Assembly: GCA_003151375.1 (NCBI GenBank)
Contig: PLXI01000108.1
Span: forward strand, 21,368 to 29,110
Direction: 5' to 3'
DNA from: Hyphomicrobiales bacterium
GTDB taxonomy: Bacteria > Pseudomonadota > Alphaproteobacteria > Rhizobiales > Aestuariivirgaceae
Length of the DNA stretch: 7,743 nt
Shown here: positions 1 to 5,578 of the stretch, piece after piece
How positions within the stretch are numbered: position 1 is the stretch's first letter
How the letters are laid out: each line of letters opens with the position of its first letter
Notes under the pieces: model-generated
Databases searched by the model: none
Told to the model about the DNA's origin: nothing
The model's input: the letters and a program-made list of their open reading frames with translations, nothing else
Position numbers and translations under genes: made by a program

Positions 1-261
1 ATGCTGGGTGCGGCCAATCACGATGCAGCGAAGTTTTCTTCACCTGAAATTTTTGATTCCACACGCTCGCCCAATCCGCATCTAAGTTTTGGTGCAGGCA
101 TTCACTTTTGTCTCGGTGCGCCACTGGCGCGGCTTGAAATGTTGGTGGCATTAGAGGTTTTGTTTCGGCGCTTGCCCCATCTGCGCCTGACCGAAACGCC
201 ACGTTATAAGGATGTATATCACTTTCATGGGTTGGAGAAGTTGTTGGTGGCGACAAACTAA
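1..261 (+). CDS. Cytochrome P450, C-terminal fragment (5' end outside window)
   Basis: This is the last 86 codons of a bacterial cytochrome P450, a haem-thiolate monooxygenase normally fed electrons by a ferredoxin or flavodoxin system. The haem-binding signature FGAGIHFCLGAPLAR is at residues 30-44 of the visible part, and Cys37 is the predicted axial haem ligand. It is preceded by the usual LGAANHDAAKF...FDSTRSPNPHLSFG segment of soluble class I enzymes and followed by the L-helix and the terminal strands (HFHGLEKLLV). The window happens to open on an ATG, but family P450s have about 400 residues, so this Met is internal and the gene is cut by the window edge, not truncated. Its TAA stop overlaps the stop of the convergent SCO gene by four bases (CTAA, 258-261). 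Substrate cannot be inferred from this fragment. Confidence 0.95.
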   Translation: MLGAANHDAAKFSSPEIFDSTRSPNPHLSFGAGIHFCLGAPLARLEMLVALEVLFRRLPHLRLTETPRYKDVYHFHGLEKLLVATN

Positions 262-848
262 CCAGCCAGCAACTTCTTCAACTTGGTCATTTGCTCTGTC
301 TTGTCTTCATCATAACCCAGAGTACTTTTCAACTTACCATCCGCGCCGAAGAGGAAAAGCGTCGCGGTATGATCCATCGTATAGCCGCCATCGCTGGTGG
401 CGACTTTCTTATAATAGATATGAAAATCATGCGCCACTTTTTGCAACTCATTATCAGTGGGAATCAGGCCCACGATGCGCGGATCGAAGTTTGAAATATA
501 ATCGCACATCACATCTTGGGTGTCACGGTCAGGATCAACTGTTATAAAAAACAGACGGAAGTTTTTGGCAGGCTCGCCCAGCTCCTTCAGCGCCACAGAC
601 ATATCATTGAGCGTGGTGGGGCAAACTTCTGGGCAATGGGTGAAACCAAAGAACATCCCGTAAGGTGCACCCTTCAACGATGCAGAATCCACCTCACCGC
701 CTGTGGTTGAGGAGAGTTTGAAGGGTGCGCCAAAGTCAGCGCCAATAAGGTTTTTGGCACCGCCGGAAAAATACGCATAGGCGAAAATAGCCGCGCACAG
801 CGCCACCACCGTCCACAATGTCATCCGCAAAGATTTTGTATTTGCCAT
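258..848 (-). CDS. SCO1/SenC/PrrC family copper chaperone
   Basis: A 196-residue membrane-anchored thioredoxin-fold protein of the SCO1/SenC family, which binds copper in the periplasm and helps build the CuA (and in some bacteria CuB) site of haem-copper oxidases. One N-terminal membrane segment (about residues 10-27) is followed by the SCO domain. The family CxxxC motif is FTHCPEVCPTT with Cys72 and Cys76, and the third ligand is His160 in YTMDHTATLF; the FITVDPDRDT segment is also typical. I chose the ATG at 848 because a GAGG Shine-Dalgarno (855-858) lies 6 nt upstream. An in-frame TTG at 860 would add four residues but would place the start within that site. The GA of GAGG is part of the TGA stop of the PCuAC gene (857-859), suggesting coupled translation. 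It is the last gene of the copper operon and meets the P450 gene tail to tail. Confidence 0.94.
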   Translation of the reverse strand: MANTKSLRMTLWTVVALCAAIFAYAYFSGGAKNLIGADFGAPFKLSSTTGGEVDSASLKGAPYGMFFGFTHCPEVCPTTLNDMSVALKELGEPAKNFRLFFITVDPDRDTQDVMCDYISNFDPRIVGLIPTDNELQKVAHDFHIYYKKVATSDGGYTMDHTATLFLFGADGKLKSTLGYDEDKTEQMTKLKKLLAG

Positions 849-856
849 GCTGTACC

Positions 857-1351
857 TCAATTCATCTTCATGCCGTTCATCTTCATGCCGCCCATCGCGG
901 GTTTACCTGTCTCAACTTCAAAGCTTATGTCAACAGCGCCTGCTTTGGCAAAGGTGAATGTGCCTTTCACTTCTTGCCCAGCCTTGAAAGTGGTGGTTGC
1001 CTTGATCAACATGATATGGAATGAATTTGGTTTGAGCTCCACGGTTTTGCCCGCAGGGATAGCCAAGCCGTCTTTCAACTCGTCCATTTTCATTACATCG
1101 CCTTGCATTTTCATGTCATGGATCTGAGCTATGGCAACGCCTTCGACGGCAACTTTGAGTAAGGTATCATCTTCTTTGCCGGTGTTTTCGATGGTTGCGT
1201 AAGCGGCAGCAACTGCACCAGGAACTGGTTGCTTGATCCATGGATGATGAATGGTGATGCTGCCAACCTTCACATCTTGGGCGTTGGCTGTGCTCATTAG
1301 CATCGCAAAGCCGAGGCATATTGCTGCAATAGTCTTTGTGGTGATGTTCAT
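857..1351 (-). CDS. PCuAC-family periplasmic copper chaperone (DUF461)
   Basis: A 164-residue exported protein of the PCuAC family, which binds Cu(I) through Met and His and passes it to SCO proteins or directly to oxidase subunits. Residues 1-24 form a signal peptide ending in TANA, so the mature form starts near Gln25-Asp26. The conserved entry I-HHPWIKQPVPGAVAAAYATIEN is at 34-56. The copper site is visible as His78, Met89, His112 and Met114 (H-x10-M-x22-H-x-M, close to the published family pattern). Extra Met residues occur around it (80, 82, 87). The C-terminus is an additional Met-rich tail, GGMKMNGMKMN, encoded by a perfect 15-bp tandem duplication. The ATG is preceded by AAGGA (1358-1362) with a 6-nt spacer, right after the CopD stop. 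The downstream SCO gene is the expected functional partner. Confidence 0.94.
   Translation of the reverse strand: MNITTKTIAAICLGFAMLMSTANAQDVKVGSITIHHPWIKQPVPGAVAAAYATIENTGKEDDTLLKVAVEGVAIAQIHDMKMQGDVMKMDELKDGLAIPAGKTVELKPNSFHIMLIKATTTFKAGQEVKGTFTFAKAGAVDISFEVETGKPAMGGMKMNGMKMN
861..890 (-). repeat. Perfect 15-bp tandem repeat encoding Met-rich tail of PCuAC
   Basis: On the plus strand the unit TTCATCTTCATGCCG occurs twice without mismatch (861-875 and 876-890). On the coding strand it reads Gly-Met-Lys-Met-Asn twice and forms the very end of the PCuAC protein. The unit is in frame (five codons), so gain or loss of copies would lengthen or shorten the Met-rich tail without breaking the gene. 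A role in binding extra Cu(I) is inferred from the Met content. Confidence 0.9.
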
Positions 1352-1362
1352 GGTGTTTCCTT

Positions 1363-2217
1363 TTAGTTGGGTGAGAGTATTCCTAAAATACTGACCAAAA
1401 TTATGACCAGCAAAGACAGAGCCAAATCGGTGCGAATAATTTGCAGGAGCCTAACCGTATTCTTCGCAGAGAGAGAAAGGCGCGGCACAACATAATATCG
1501 ATTGAAAAGTGCAAAAACCGTCATCGCGCCAACAACCAATAGTTTTAATGCGAGAATGAAAAGGTAAACTGGATTCAAGCTCATCGGATGCGACCACAGC
1601 AAGGCATAGGATATTAGAATACCGCTGAGCACGACAGCCAGAACTGCAAAGTGCCCGATAAATGAATAGCGCATCACGGCCATGCGCCATTCGCTTGGTG
1701 AAACAGTTGGCTGGGCTGTAATGGCAAGCAGGCCACCAATCCAAAACCCGCCAGCAAGAAGATGCAACGCTTGCAGCAGCGGCAAGGCCCAAGCCCAAGT
1801 GCCACCCAGCATAACGGCATGGCCTGTGTCGCCAAGTGCCACAAGGCTTAGGCCTGAGACAATCGCCAAGGCGCGGAACTTTTCCAACATCGGGCTAAAA
1901 GCGAGGAACAACATCAGCAACGCGGTGAGCGTCTGGGCAAGCCAAGCTTTGCCAAAGGCGGTTTCTGTTATCACCGCCCATAACACAGTGGGATTATATG
2001 CATCGGTCGGGCCATCCCCCGCCGTGGCTGCCTCAGCACCGAGCCAAAGAATTCCACTGGCCATAAAGATTAAGGCCAACGCCTTCAGCACACCATCCTG
2101 AGATGACCCGCGCAAAAGAAAGCCGTTAAAAAAACAATAGCCGAAAAGGGCAAGGGCGGCCCCATAATGAAGCGCCCTTGCCACAAACATCAACGCGTAG
2201 GTGATGTTGTCAGACAT
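1363..2217 (-). CDS. copD: CopD-family copper resistance/import inner-membrane protein
   Basis: A 284-residue polytopic membrane protein with about eight hydrophobic segments, matching the CopD family (called copper transport or copper resistance protein D). CopD works with periplasmic CopC, most likely moving copper into the cytoplasm or delivering it at the membrane; the mechanism is unsettled. Conserved polar positions in membrane segments include His17 (RALHYGA), His133 in DTGHAVMLGG, His152 in LHLLAGGFWIGGL and the NRYYVVPRL segment (239-247), all typical of CopD. The protein is not fused to CopC as in some bacteria; CopC is the separate upstream gene. The CopC stop and this ATG are separated by only TCG (TAATCGATG). 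No clear Shine-Dalgarno is visible, so translation probably depends on coupling to CopC. Confidence 0.9.
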   Translation of the reverse strand: MSDNITYALMFVARALHYGAALALFGYCFFNGFLLRGSSQDGVLKALALIFMASGILWLGAEAATAGDGPTDAYNPTVLWAVITETAFGKAWLAQTLTALLMLFLAFSPMLEKFRALAIVSGLSLVALGDTGHAVMLGGTWAWALPLLQALHLLAGGFWIGGLLAITAQPTVSPSEWRMAVMRYSFIGHFAVLAVVLSGILISYALLWSHPMSLNPVYLFILALKLLVVGAMTVFALFNRYYVVPRLSLSAKNTVRLLQIIRTDLALSLLVIILVSILGILSPN

Positions 2218-2220
2218 CGA

Positions 2221-2598
2221 TTATTTCACGACATCGATGGTGTAAGACCCGTTCGTCTTATGACCATCTTGCGAGAACGCCTTCCAGTTCACCGTGTATT
2301 TTCCGTCTGGCAGTGGCGCCTTCAGCGTCACGATCAAAACCTTCTCGTCCTTGGGGGCCAAGGCTTCAGAGGCGATTTCAACTTTGGCTTTGTCAGGGCC
2401 AACCACCTCCACCGCGCTGAACTTGAGGTTCAGTTCTTCTGAGAAGTTAAGCGTAAGCACGCTTGGTGTGGGCACGGCCTTGGCATTTTCGGCCGGCACA
2501 GCCGACAACAAATGCGCATGGGCATGAGCAGAAAATGCCAGTGCCATTGAACTCAGCGACAAAGTCGCGGCGAAAATAATTCCGTTAAAACGTTTCAT
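2221..2598 (-). CDS. copC: CopC-family periplasmic copper-binding protein
   Basis: A 125-residue exported CopC (YobA-type) protein, a small beta-barrel that binds Cu(II). The signal peptide ends at about Ala26 (SAHA), so the mature protein begins HAHLLSAVPAENA. The N-terminal His27 would provide the amine and side-chain ligands. The other ligands of the family's Cu(II) site are Asp111 and His113 in the conserved SQDGHKTNGSYT motif. The Met-rich Cu(I) site known from plasmid-borne CopC is absent, so this is a Cu(II)-only type by inspection. Start: ATG at 2598 has a strong GAGGA site (2604-2608) 5 nt upstream; a TTG at 2634 in frame would add 12 residues before the signal peptide and is rejected. 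CopD follows after 3 bp. Confidence 0.94.
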   Translation of the reverse strand: MKRFNGIIFAATLSLSSMALAFSAHAHAHLLSAVPAENAKAVPTPSVLTLNFSEELNLKFSAVEVVGPDKAKVEIASEALAPKDEKVLIVTLKAPLPDGKYTVNWKAFSQDGHKTNGSYTIDVVK

Positions 2599-2603
2599 GA
2601 TAG

Positions 2604-2608
2604 TCCTC
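2604..2608 (-). promoter_or_regulatory. Shine-Dalgarno of copC (GAGGA)
   Basis: On the minus strand GAGGA is followed by CTATC and then the ATG at 2598. This site decides the start in favour of 2598 over the upstream in-frame TTG at 2634. Confidence 0.8.
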
Positions 2609-2627
2609 AAAAAATGAATGTGATTTT

Positions 2628-2651
2628 GCGCCAAGCAAAAATCCGTGGCGC
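2628..2651 (-). other. Hairpin between DUF2946-like gene and copC
   Basis: GCGCCA (2628-2633) and TGGCGC (2646-2651) are perfect inverted repeats with a 12-nt loop, in the 62-bp gap between the first gene and copC. In the direction of transcription the stem is followed by AAAATC, not a T run, so it is not a standard terminator. It may stabilise or help process the operon transcript, or may separate expression of the first gene from the rest. This is inference only. Confidence 0.5.
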
Positions 2652-2660
2652 GTTTTCAGT

Positions 2661-3041
2661 TCAGATGTTGAGGAATGCAGGAGGCCCACGCGCCAAGGCA
2701 TGCGCGGCATAAGTTTCAGCAATAGAAAGCGAAGTTGCTTGCGCCAAGAAAGCCGCCTCTTGGCGGTGTTGCGGAATGACAATTTCAACCGCATCGCGCG
2801 CCGGCAAAGCCGCATGGCCGGCACTAGCCAACACACAGCATGGGCAATCTTCAGAATGTTTTTTATGATCGCCTGGAAGATTGGTATTTTGTGCGCTGCA
2901 AATTTCAGAAAATGAATTTGCGTGCGCTGCAGCTGCAGAGGACGCGAGGGCCAAAATCGTCGGCAGCAGTAATGCCACAACAAGCCATCCGGTGAGAACG
3001 GGACGCAAGCTATGCCAAAATTCATGCAGCTTTGACTTCAT
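2661..3041 (-). CDS. DUF2946-like Cys/His-rich exported protein, first gene of copper operon
   Basis: A 126-residue protein with a basic N-terminus, a hydrophobic stretch at about 17-39 (signal peptide, possible cleavage after AAAA/AHA, or membrane anchor), then a short Cys/His region and a C-terminal ALARGPPAFLNI. The RGPPA ending combined with a central HxxC-type cluster resembles DUF2946, a small family often found beside copper genes. Candidate metal ligands are Cys48, His59, His62, Cys66, Cys68, Cys69 (DCPCC) and His76. No biochemical function is established as far as I know; periplasmic copper binding is inferred from ligand content and operon position. The ATG at 3041 is the only upstream Met; no Shine-Dalgarno is visible before it. 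CopC begins 62 bp downstream on the same strand. An overlapping frame (2585-3025) has no family features and is a shadow. Confidence 0.8.
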   Translation of the reverse strand: MKSKLHEFWHSLRPVLTGWLVVALLLPTILALASSAAAAHANSFSEICSAQNTNLPGDHKKHSEDCPCCVLASAGHAALPARDAVEIVIPQHRQEAAFLAQATSLSIAETYAAHALARGPPAFLNI

Positions 3042-3047
3042 GGGCGG

Positions 3048-3076
3048 AAATTAGAGGGGCAACAGTTGAGAGTCCA
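3048..3076 (-). promoter_or_regulatory. Candidate promoter of the copper operon
   Basis: On the minus strand TGGACT (3071-3076, four of six to TTGACA) and TAATTT (3048-3053, three of six to TATAAT) are 17 bp apart. The -10-like element ends 6 nt before the ATG at 3041. If real, transcription would begin at or next to the start codon, which would explain the lack of a ribosome binding site. The match is weak and could be chance. Confidence 0.22.
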
Positions 3077-3117
3077 CATCCACGCTGTCGCAGTGCTTTG
3101 GTGGGCCAGTTTAAATT

Positions 3118-3185
3118 TCCGCTTTCGGTAGGAAAGGCGAAGATGGAAGAAGCTATGGTCACTTCGGAGTTTGACTCAAAGCGGA
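3118..3185. repeat. 8-bp inverted repeat TCCGCTTT...AAAGCGGA in divergent intergenic region
   Basis: TCCGCTTT (3118-3125) and AAAGCGGA (3178-3185) are perfect inverted copies 52 bp apart, inside the 227-bp non-coding stretch (3042-3268) between the copper operon and the DUF998 gene. The arms are too far apart for a simple terminator. Their position could make them ends of a small decayed repeat element or paired protein-binding sites. No gene is evident in this stretch. Confidence 0.4.
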
Positions 3186-3189
3186 CTTG

Positions 3190-3215
3190 TTGGTCGCAAA
3201 GACCAATCGTCTTTG
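3190..3215. promoter_or_regulatory. Two overlapping, mutually exclusive hairpins / inverted repeats
   Basis: TTGGTC-GCAAA-GACCAA (3190-3206) is a perfect 6-bp stem with a 5-nt loop. CAAAGAC-CAATC-GTCTTTG (3197-3215) is a perfect 7-bp stem with a 5-nt loop. They share GACC, so only one can form at a time in a single strand. It lies about 55-80 bp upstream of DUF998 and about 150-175 bp upstream of the copper operon. It may be an operator for a dimeric regulator or an RNA switch in a leader; nothing in the window identifies the partner. No T run follows either stem. Confidence 0.4.
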
Positions 3216-3268
3216 TGGAACTTTATAGAAGGATGTGCATTGGGTAATACGATAGGCCTGCACGGGGA

Positions 3269-3919
3269 ATGTCTGAATTGATGGATAGCGAGAAAAGTCG
3301 ACTGAGCGGGGCTGCATTGGCGGTTGTTTCAAGCCTATATTTTTTGGTGGCTGCCATTGCCAGTCACATGGTCAACACCCAATACAATTTCTTTCAGGAC
3401 TATATCAGCGACTATGCCGTTGGTCAGGGAGGATGGATATTTCGGTCGGCGTTTTTGGCGTCATTTGTTGCGTGTATCGCGCTGCCTTTCGCACTTTGGC
3501 AGATTGCGCCTCACAGCGCTATTTTAAACGTCGGCCTTGGATTGCTGGCGTCGGCGGGGATTGCAAGTCTTGTCGATTTTCAGTTTGCGACCGACATTTT
3601 ACCGCCGGGGGCACCTCCTGTCACACTGAGCGGCAATATCCATTTGGCGGCCGCCTTGATAGGCTGGATTGCCTTTGTCGTTGCGGCCCTAATTATTTCA
3701 TACCGACTCAAAAGAGTAGAAATTTTGGAAAAATGGATTCCATCCATAATCGCGCTTGCCTGGCTGTCCATAGTCTTGCTTTTGGTTCTCTTTGCTGTGG
3801 TAGCCGTCAAAATTCCATTCGGCGGACTGGCAGAAAAGCTTTTTGTATTAGATCGCAATTTTTGGATGTTGTTGGTTTCGGGTTTGATTTTTTGGCAAGC
3901 GCGCCAGAGACGCCGGTAG
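3269..3919 (+). CDS. DUF998 family membrane protein
   Basis: A 216-residue integral membrane protein with about six hydrophobic segments (roughly 13-33, 60-80, 84-104, 125-146, 158-181, 196-210). It fits DUF998: an NxxQDYISDYAVG motif after the first helix (40-52), DFQFATDILPPGAPP (103-117, the usual FPTD region) and GNIHLAAALIGW (122-133). No function is established for the family. The start is uncertain: ATG at 3269 has GGGG only 1 nt upstream, whereas Met5 (3281) has no better site. The gene is divergent from the copper operon and shares its 227-bp upstream region. It is followed by an intergenic hairpin and then the MttB-like gene. Confidence 0.8.
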   Translation: MSELMDSEKSRLSGAALAVVSSLYFLVAAIASHMVNTQYNFFQDYISDYAVGQGGWIFRSAFLASFVACIALPFALWQIAPHSAILNVGLGLLASAGIASLVDFQFATDILPPGAPPVTLSGNIHLAAALIGWIAFVVAALIISYRLKRVEILEKWIPSIIALAWLSIVLLLVLFAVVAVKIPFGGLAEKLFVLDRNFWMLLVSGLIFWQARQRRR

Positions 3920-3922
3920 GCA

Positions 3923-3966
3923 GCGGTGACACTTCATTCTTAAATTCAGACTGACCCGTCACCCGC
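3923..3966 (+). terminator. Possible weak terminator or hairpin after DUF998 gene
   Basis: GCGGTGAC (3923-3930) pairs with GTCACCCGC (3958-3966) apart from one bulged C, with a 27-nt loop. The following sequence is T-rich (GTGCTTTGTGCTTTCATTTTTC) but has no immediate T run. It lies four bases after the DUF998 stop and about 50 bases before the MttB-like gene, so it could separate the two transcription units. The large loop weakens the call. Confidence 0.3.
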
Positions 3967-4015
3967 AGTGCTTTGTGCTTTCATTTTTCATGTAAACGGG
4001 TTTAGTGTTGCGTTC

Positions 4016-5578
4016 ATGAATGATGAACCAACCAACCGCCGCGCCAGAGGTGGCGCTGAAGCCCGCCGTGCGGCGCGCACCTCAACCACCCTTCATCAGG
4101 CGGGGTTCATCCGCCGCAATATCAAGCTTTATGAGCCTTTCAGCGATGAACAATGTGAGCTGATTGAGCATAATGCTGAAATCATTCTGCAAGAAATCGG
4201 CATTGATTTTTATGAAGATGAAGAAGCCGTTCAGATGTGGGTGGCCGCAGGGGCATCTGCCACACAATCGGAAACTGAGCCACGGCGCTTTCGCATTCGC
4301 TTTCCCAAAGGATTGGTTCGTTCACTGATTAAAACTGCCCCGCGCGAATATGTGCAACATGCGCGCAACCCAGCCAATAGCGTTACCATTGGCGGCAACA
4401 ACACGGTGTTTGCGCCGGTTTATGGCCCACCCTTCATTCGCAATCTGGATGAAGGCCGGCGCTATGCCACGATTGAAGATTTCCGCAACATTGCCAAGCT
4501 GGTTTATATGTTGCCGTCTCTGCATCACGCAGGTGGAACTTTGTGTGAGCCGGTTGATGTGCCCGTGCCTAAGCGGCATTTGGATATGATTTATACCCAC
4601 ATCAAATATAGCGATAAGCCTTTTATGTCTTCGGTGACTTCAGGTTCTCGTGCTGCTGATTCAGTTGCCATGTGCGAAATATTATTTGGCAAAGAATTTG
4701 TAGACCAGAACTGCGTGATGACTTCATTGATCAATGCCAATTCGCCCATGGTGTGGGACGGTGTGATGTTAGGAGCGCTTAAAGTTCTGGCGCGGGCCAA
4801 TCAGGCCACCGTCATCTCACCTTTCATTGTGGCAGGCGCGATGTCTCCGGTTGCCACTGTCGGCACACTCACGCAGATTTTAGCTGAGGCGTCAGTGGGC
4901 ATTGCCTTCACGCAGCTGTGCAGGGCCGGAGCGCCAGTGGTGTTCGGCACTTTTGCAGCCTCTATGTCTATGCAATCGGGTGCACCAACTTTTGGCACAC
5001 CTGAGCCAGCCTTTGTTACCTTCGGCGCAGCACAATTGGCGCGGCGCATGGGTGTTCCCTTCCGTTCGGGTGGCGCATTGTGTGGATCAAAAATTCCTGA
5101 TGCGCAGGCCGCTTATGAAAGTGCCAACACTTTATGGCCCACGCTCTTGTCTGGCGTGAACTTCTGCCTCCATGCAGCGGGCTGGCTGGAGGGTGGGCTG
5201 GCCACAGGTTATGAAAAACTCATCATGGATCACGATCAACTCACCATGTTTCAGAAATATGCCCAAGGCGTGGATTTTTCCGAGAATGGCCAAGCGATGG
5301 ATGCAATCCGCGAGGTGGGCCCTGGCTCACATTATTTAGGCAGTGCGCATACGCGGGCCAATTTTGAAACGGCGTTTTGGCGGTCTTCGTTGGCGGATAA
5401 TAATTCATTTGAGCAATGGCGCGATGATGGCGAGAAAGATATCGTTCAACGCGCCAATGCGAAGTGGAAGCAGATGCTGCGTGATTATGTGGCCCCTGCT
5501 CTTGATCCGGCGATTGACGAAGCCCTGCTGGCGTTCATGGCCAAGCGCAAAGCCGAACTGCCAGAGACAATGAATTAA
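4016..5578 (+). CDS. MttB-family (COG5598) methyltransferase-like protein, non-pyrrolysine
   Basis: A 520-residue protein of the trimethylamine methyltransferase (MttB) superfamily. Characterised members transfer a methyl group from methylamines or quaternary amines such as glycine betaine to a cobalamin on a separate corrinoid protein. Here an Arg-rich N-terminal segment (8-21, RRARGG...) precedes the TIM-barrel domain. Visible family segments include AELLQEIG-like IILQEIGIDFYED (56-68), FAPVYGPPFIRNLDEGRRYATIEDF (132-156), NSPMVWDGVMLGALKVLA (242-259) and SGGALCGSKIPDAQAAYE (351-368). GPGSHYLGSAHTRANF (435-450) is also typical. There is no in-frame TAG, so it does not carry the pyrrolysine of archaeal MttB; pyrrolysine-free homologues such as MtgB use betaine-type substrates. 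No corrinoid protein or reductive activase is nearby. The start at 4016 fits the family; a GTG at 3968 would add 16 hydrophobic residues. No Shine-Dalgarno is visible. Substrate unknown. Confidence 0.9.
   Translation: MNDEPTNRRARGGAEARRAARTSTTLHQAGFIRRNIKLYEPFSDEQCELIEHNAEIILQEIGIDFYEDEEAVQMWVAAGASATQSETEPRRFRIRFPKGLVRSLIKTAPREYVQHARNPANSVTIGGNNTVFAPVYGPPFIRNLDEGRRYATIEDFRNIAKLVYMLPSLHHAGGTLCEPVDVPVPKRHLDMIYTHIKYSDKPFMSSVTSGSRAADSVAMCEILFGKEFVDQNCVMTSLINANSPMVWDGVMLGALKVLARANQATVISPFIVAGAMSPVATVGTLTQILAEASVGIAFTQLCRAGAPVVFGTFAASMSMQSGAPTFGTPEPAFVTFGAAQLARRMGVPFRSGGALCGSKIPDAQAAYESANTLWPTLLSGVNFCLHAAGWLEGGLATGYEKLIMDHDQLTMFQKYAQGVDFSENGQAMDAIREVGPGSHYLGSAHTRANFETAFWRSSLADNNSFEQWRDDGEKDIVQRANAKWKQMLRDYVAPALDPAIDEALLAFMAKRKAELPETMN

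Noticed and set aside
1..261. A short complete gene starting at the first base
   Set aside because: The content is the C-terminal fifth of a P450; the ATG at base 1 is an internal Met at the window edge.
849..860. TTG start at 860 for the SCO gene
   Set aside because: It would lie within the GAGG ribosome binding site of the ATG at 848 and adds only four residues.
2628..2651. Rho-independent terminator after the DUF2946-like gene
   Set aside because: The stem is only 6 bp and is followed by A residues in the direction of transcription, so it is listed only as a hairpin.
2585..3025. A 146-codon minus-strand frame overlapping the DUF2946-like gene
   Set aside because: It has no recognisable domain and is rich in Arg/Leu/Trp/Cys as shadow frames are; the overlapping frame has a signal peptide, metal ligands and the RGPPA ending.
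3032..3247. A 71-codon plus-strand frame in the divergent intergenic region
   Set aside because: No ribosome binding site at its start, overlap with the 5' end of the DUF2946-like gene, and no recognisable protein features.
3968..4015. GTG start at 3968 for the MttB-like gene
   Set aside because: The extra 16 residues are not family-like, while the Arg-rich segment after 4016 is the usual N-terminus.
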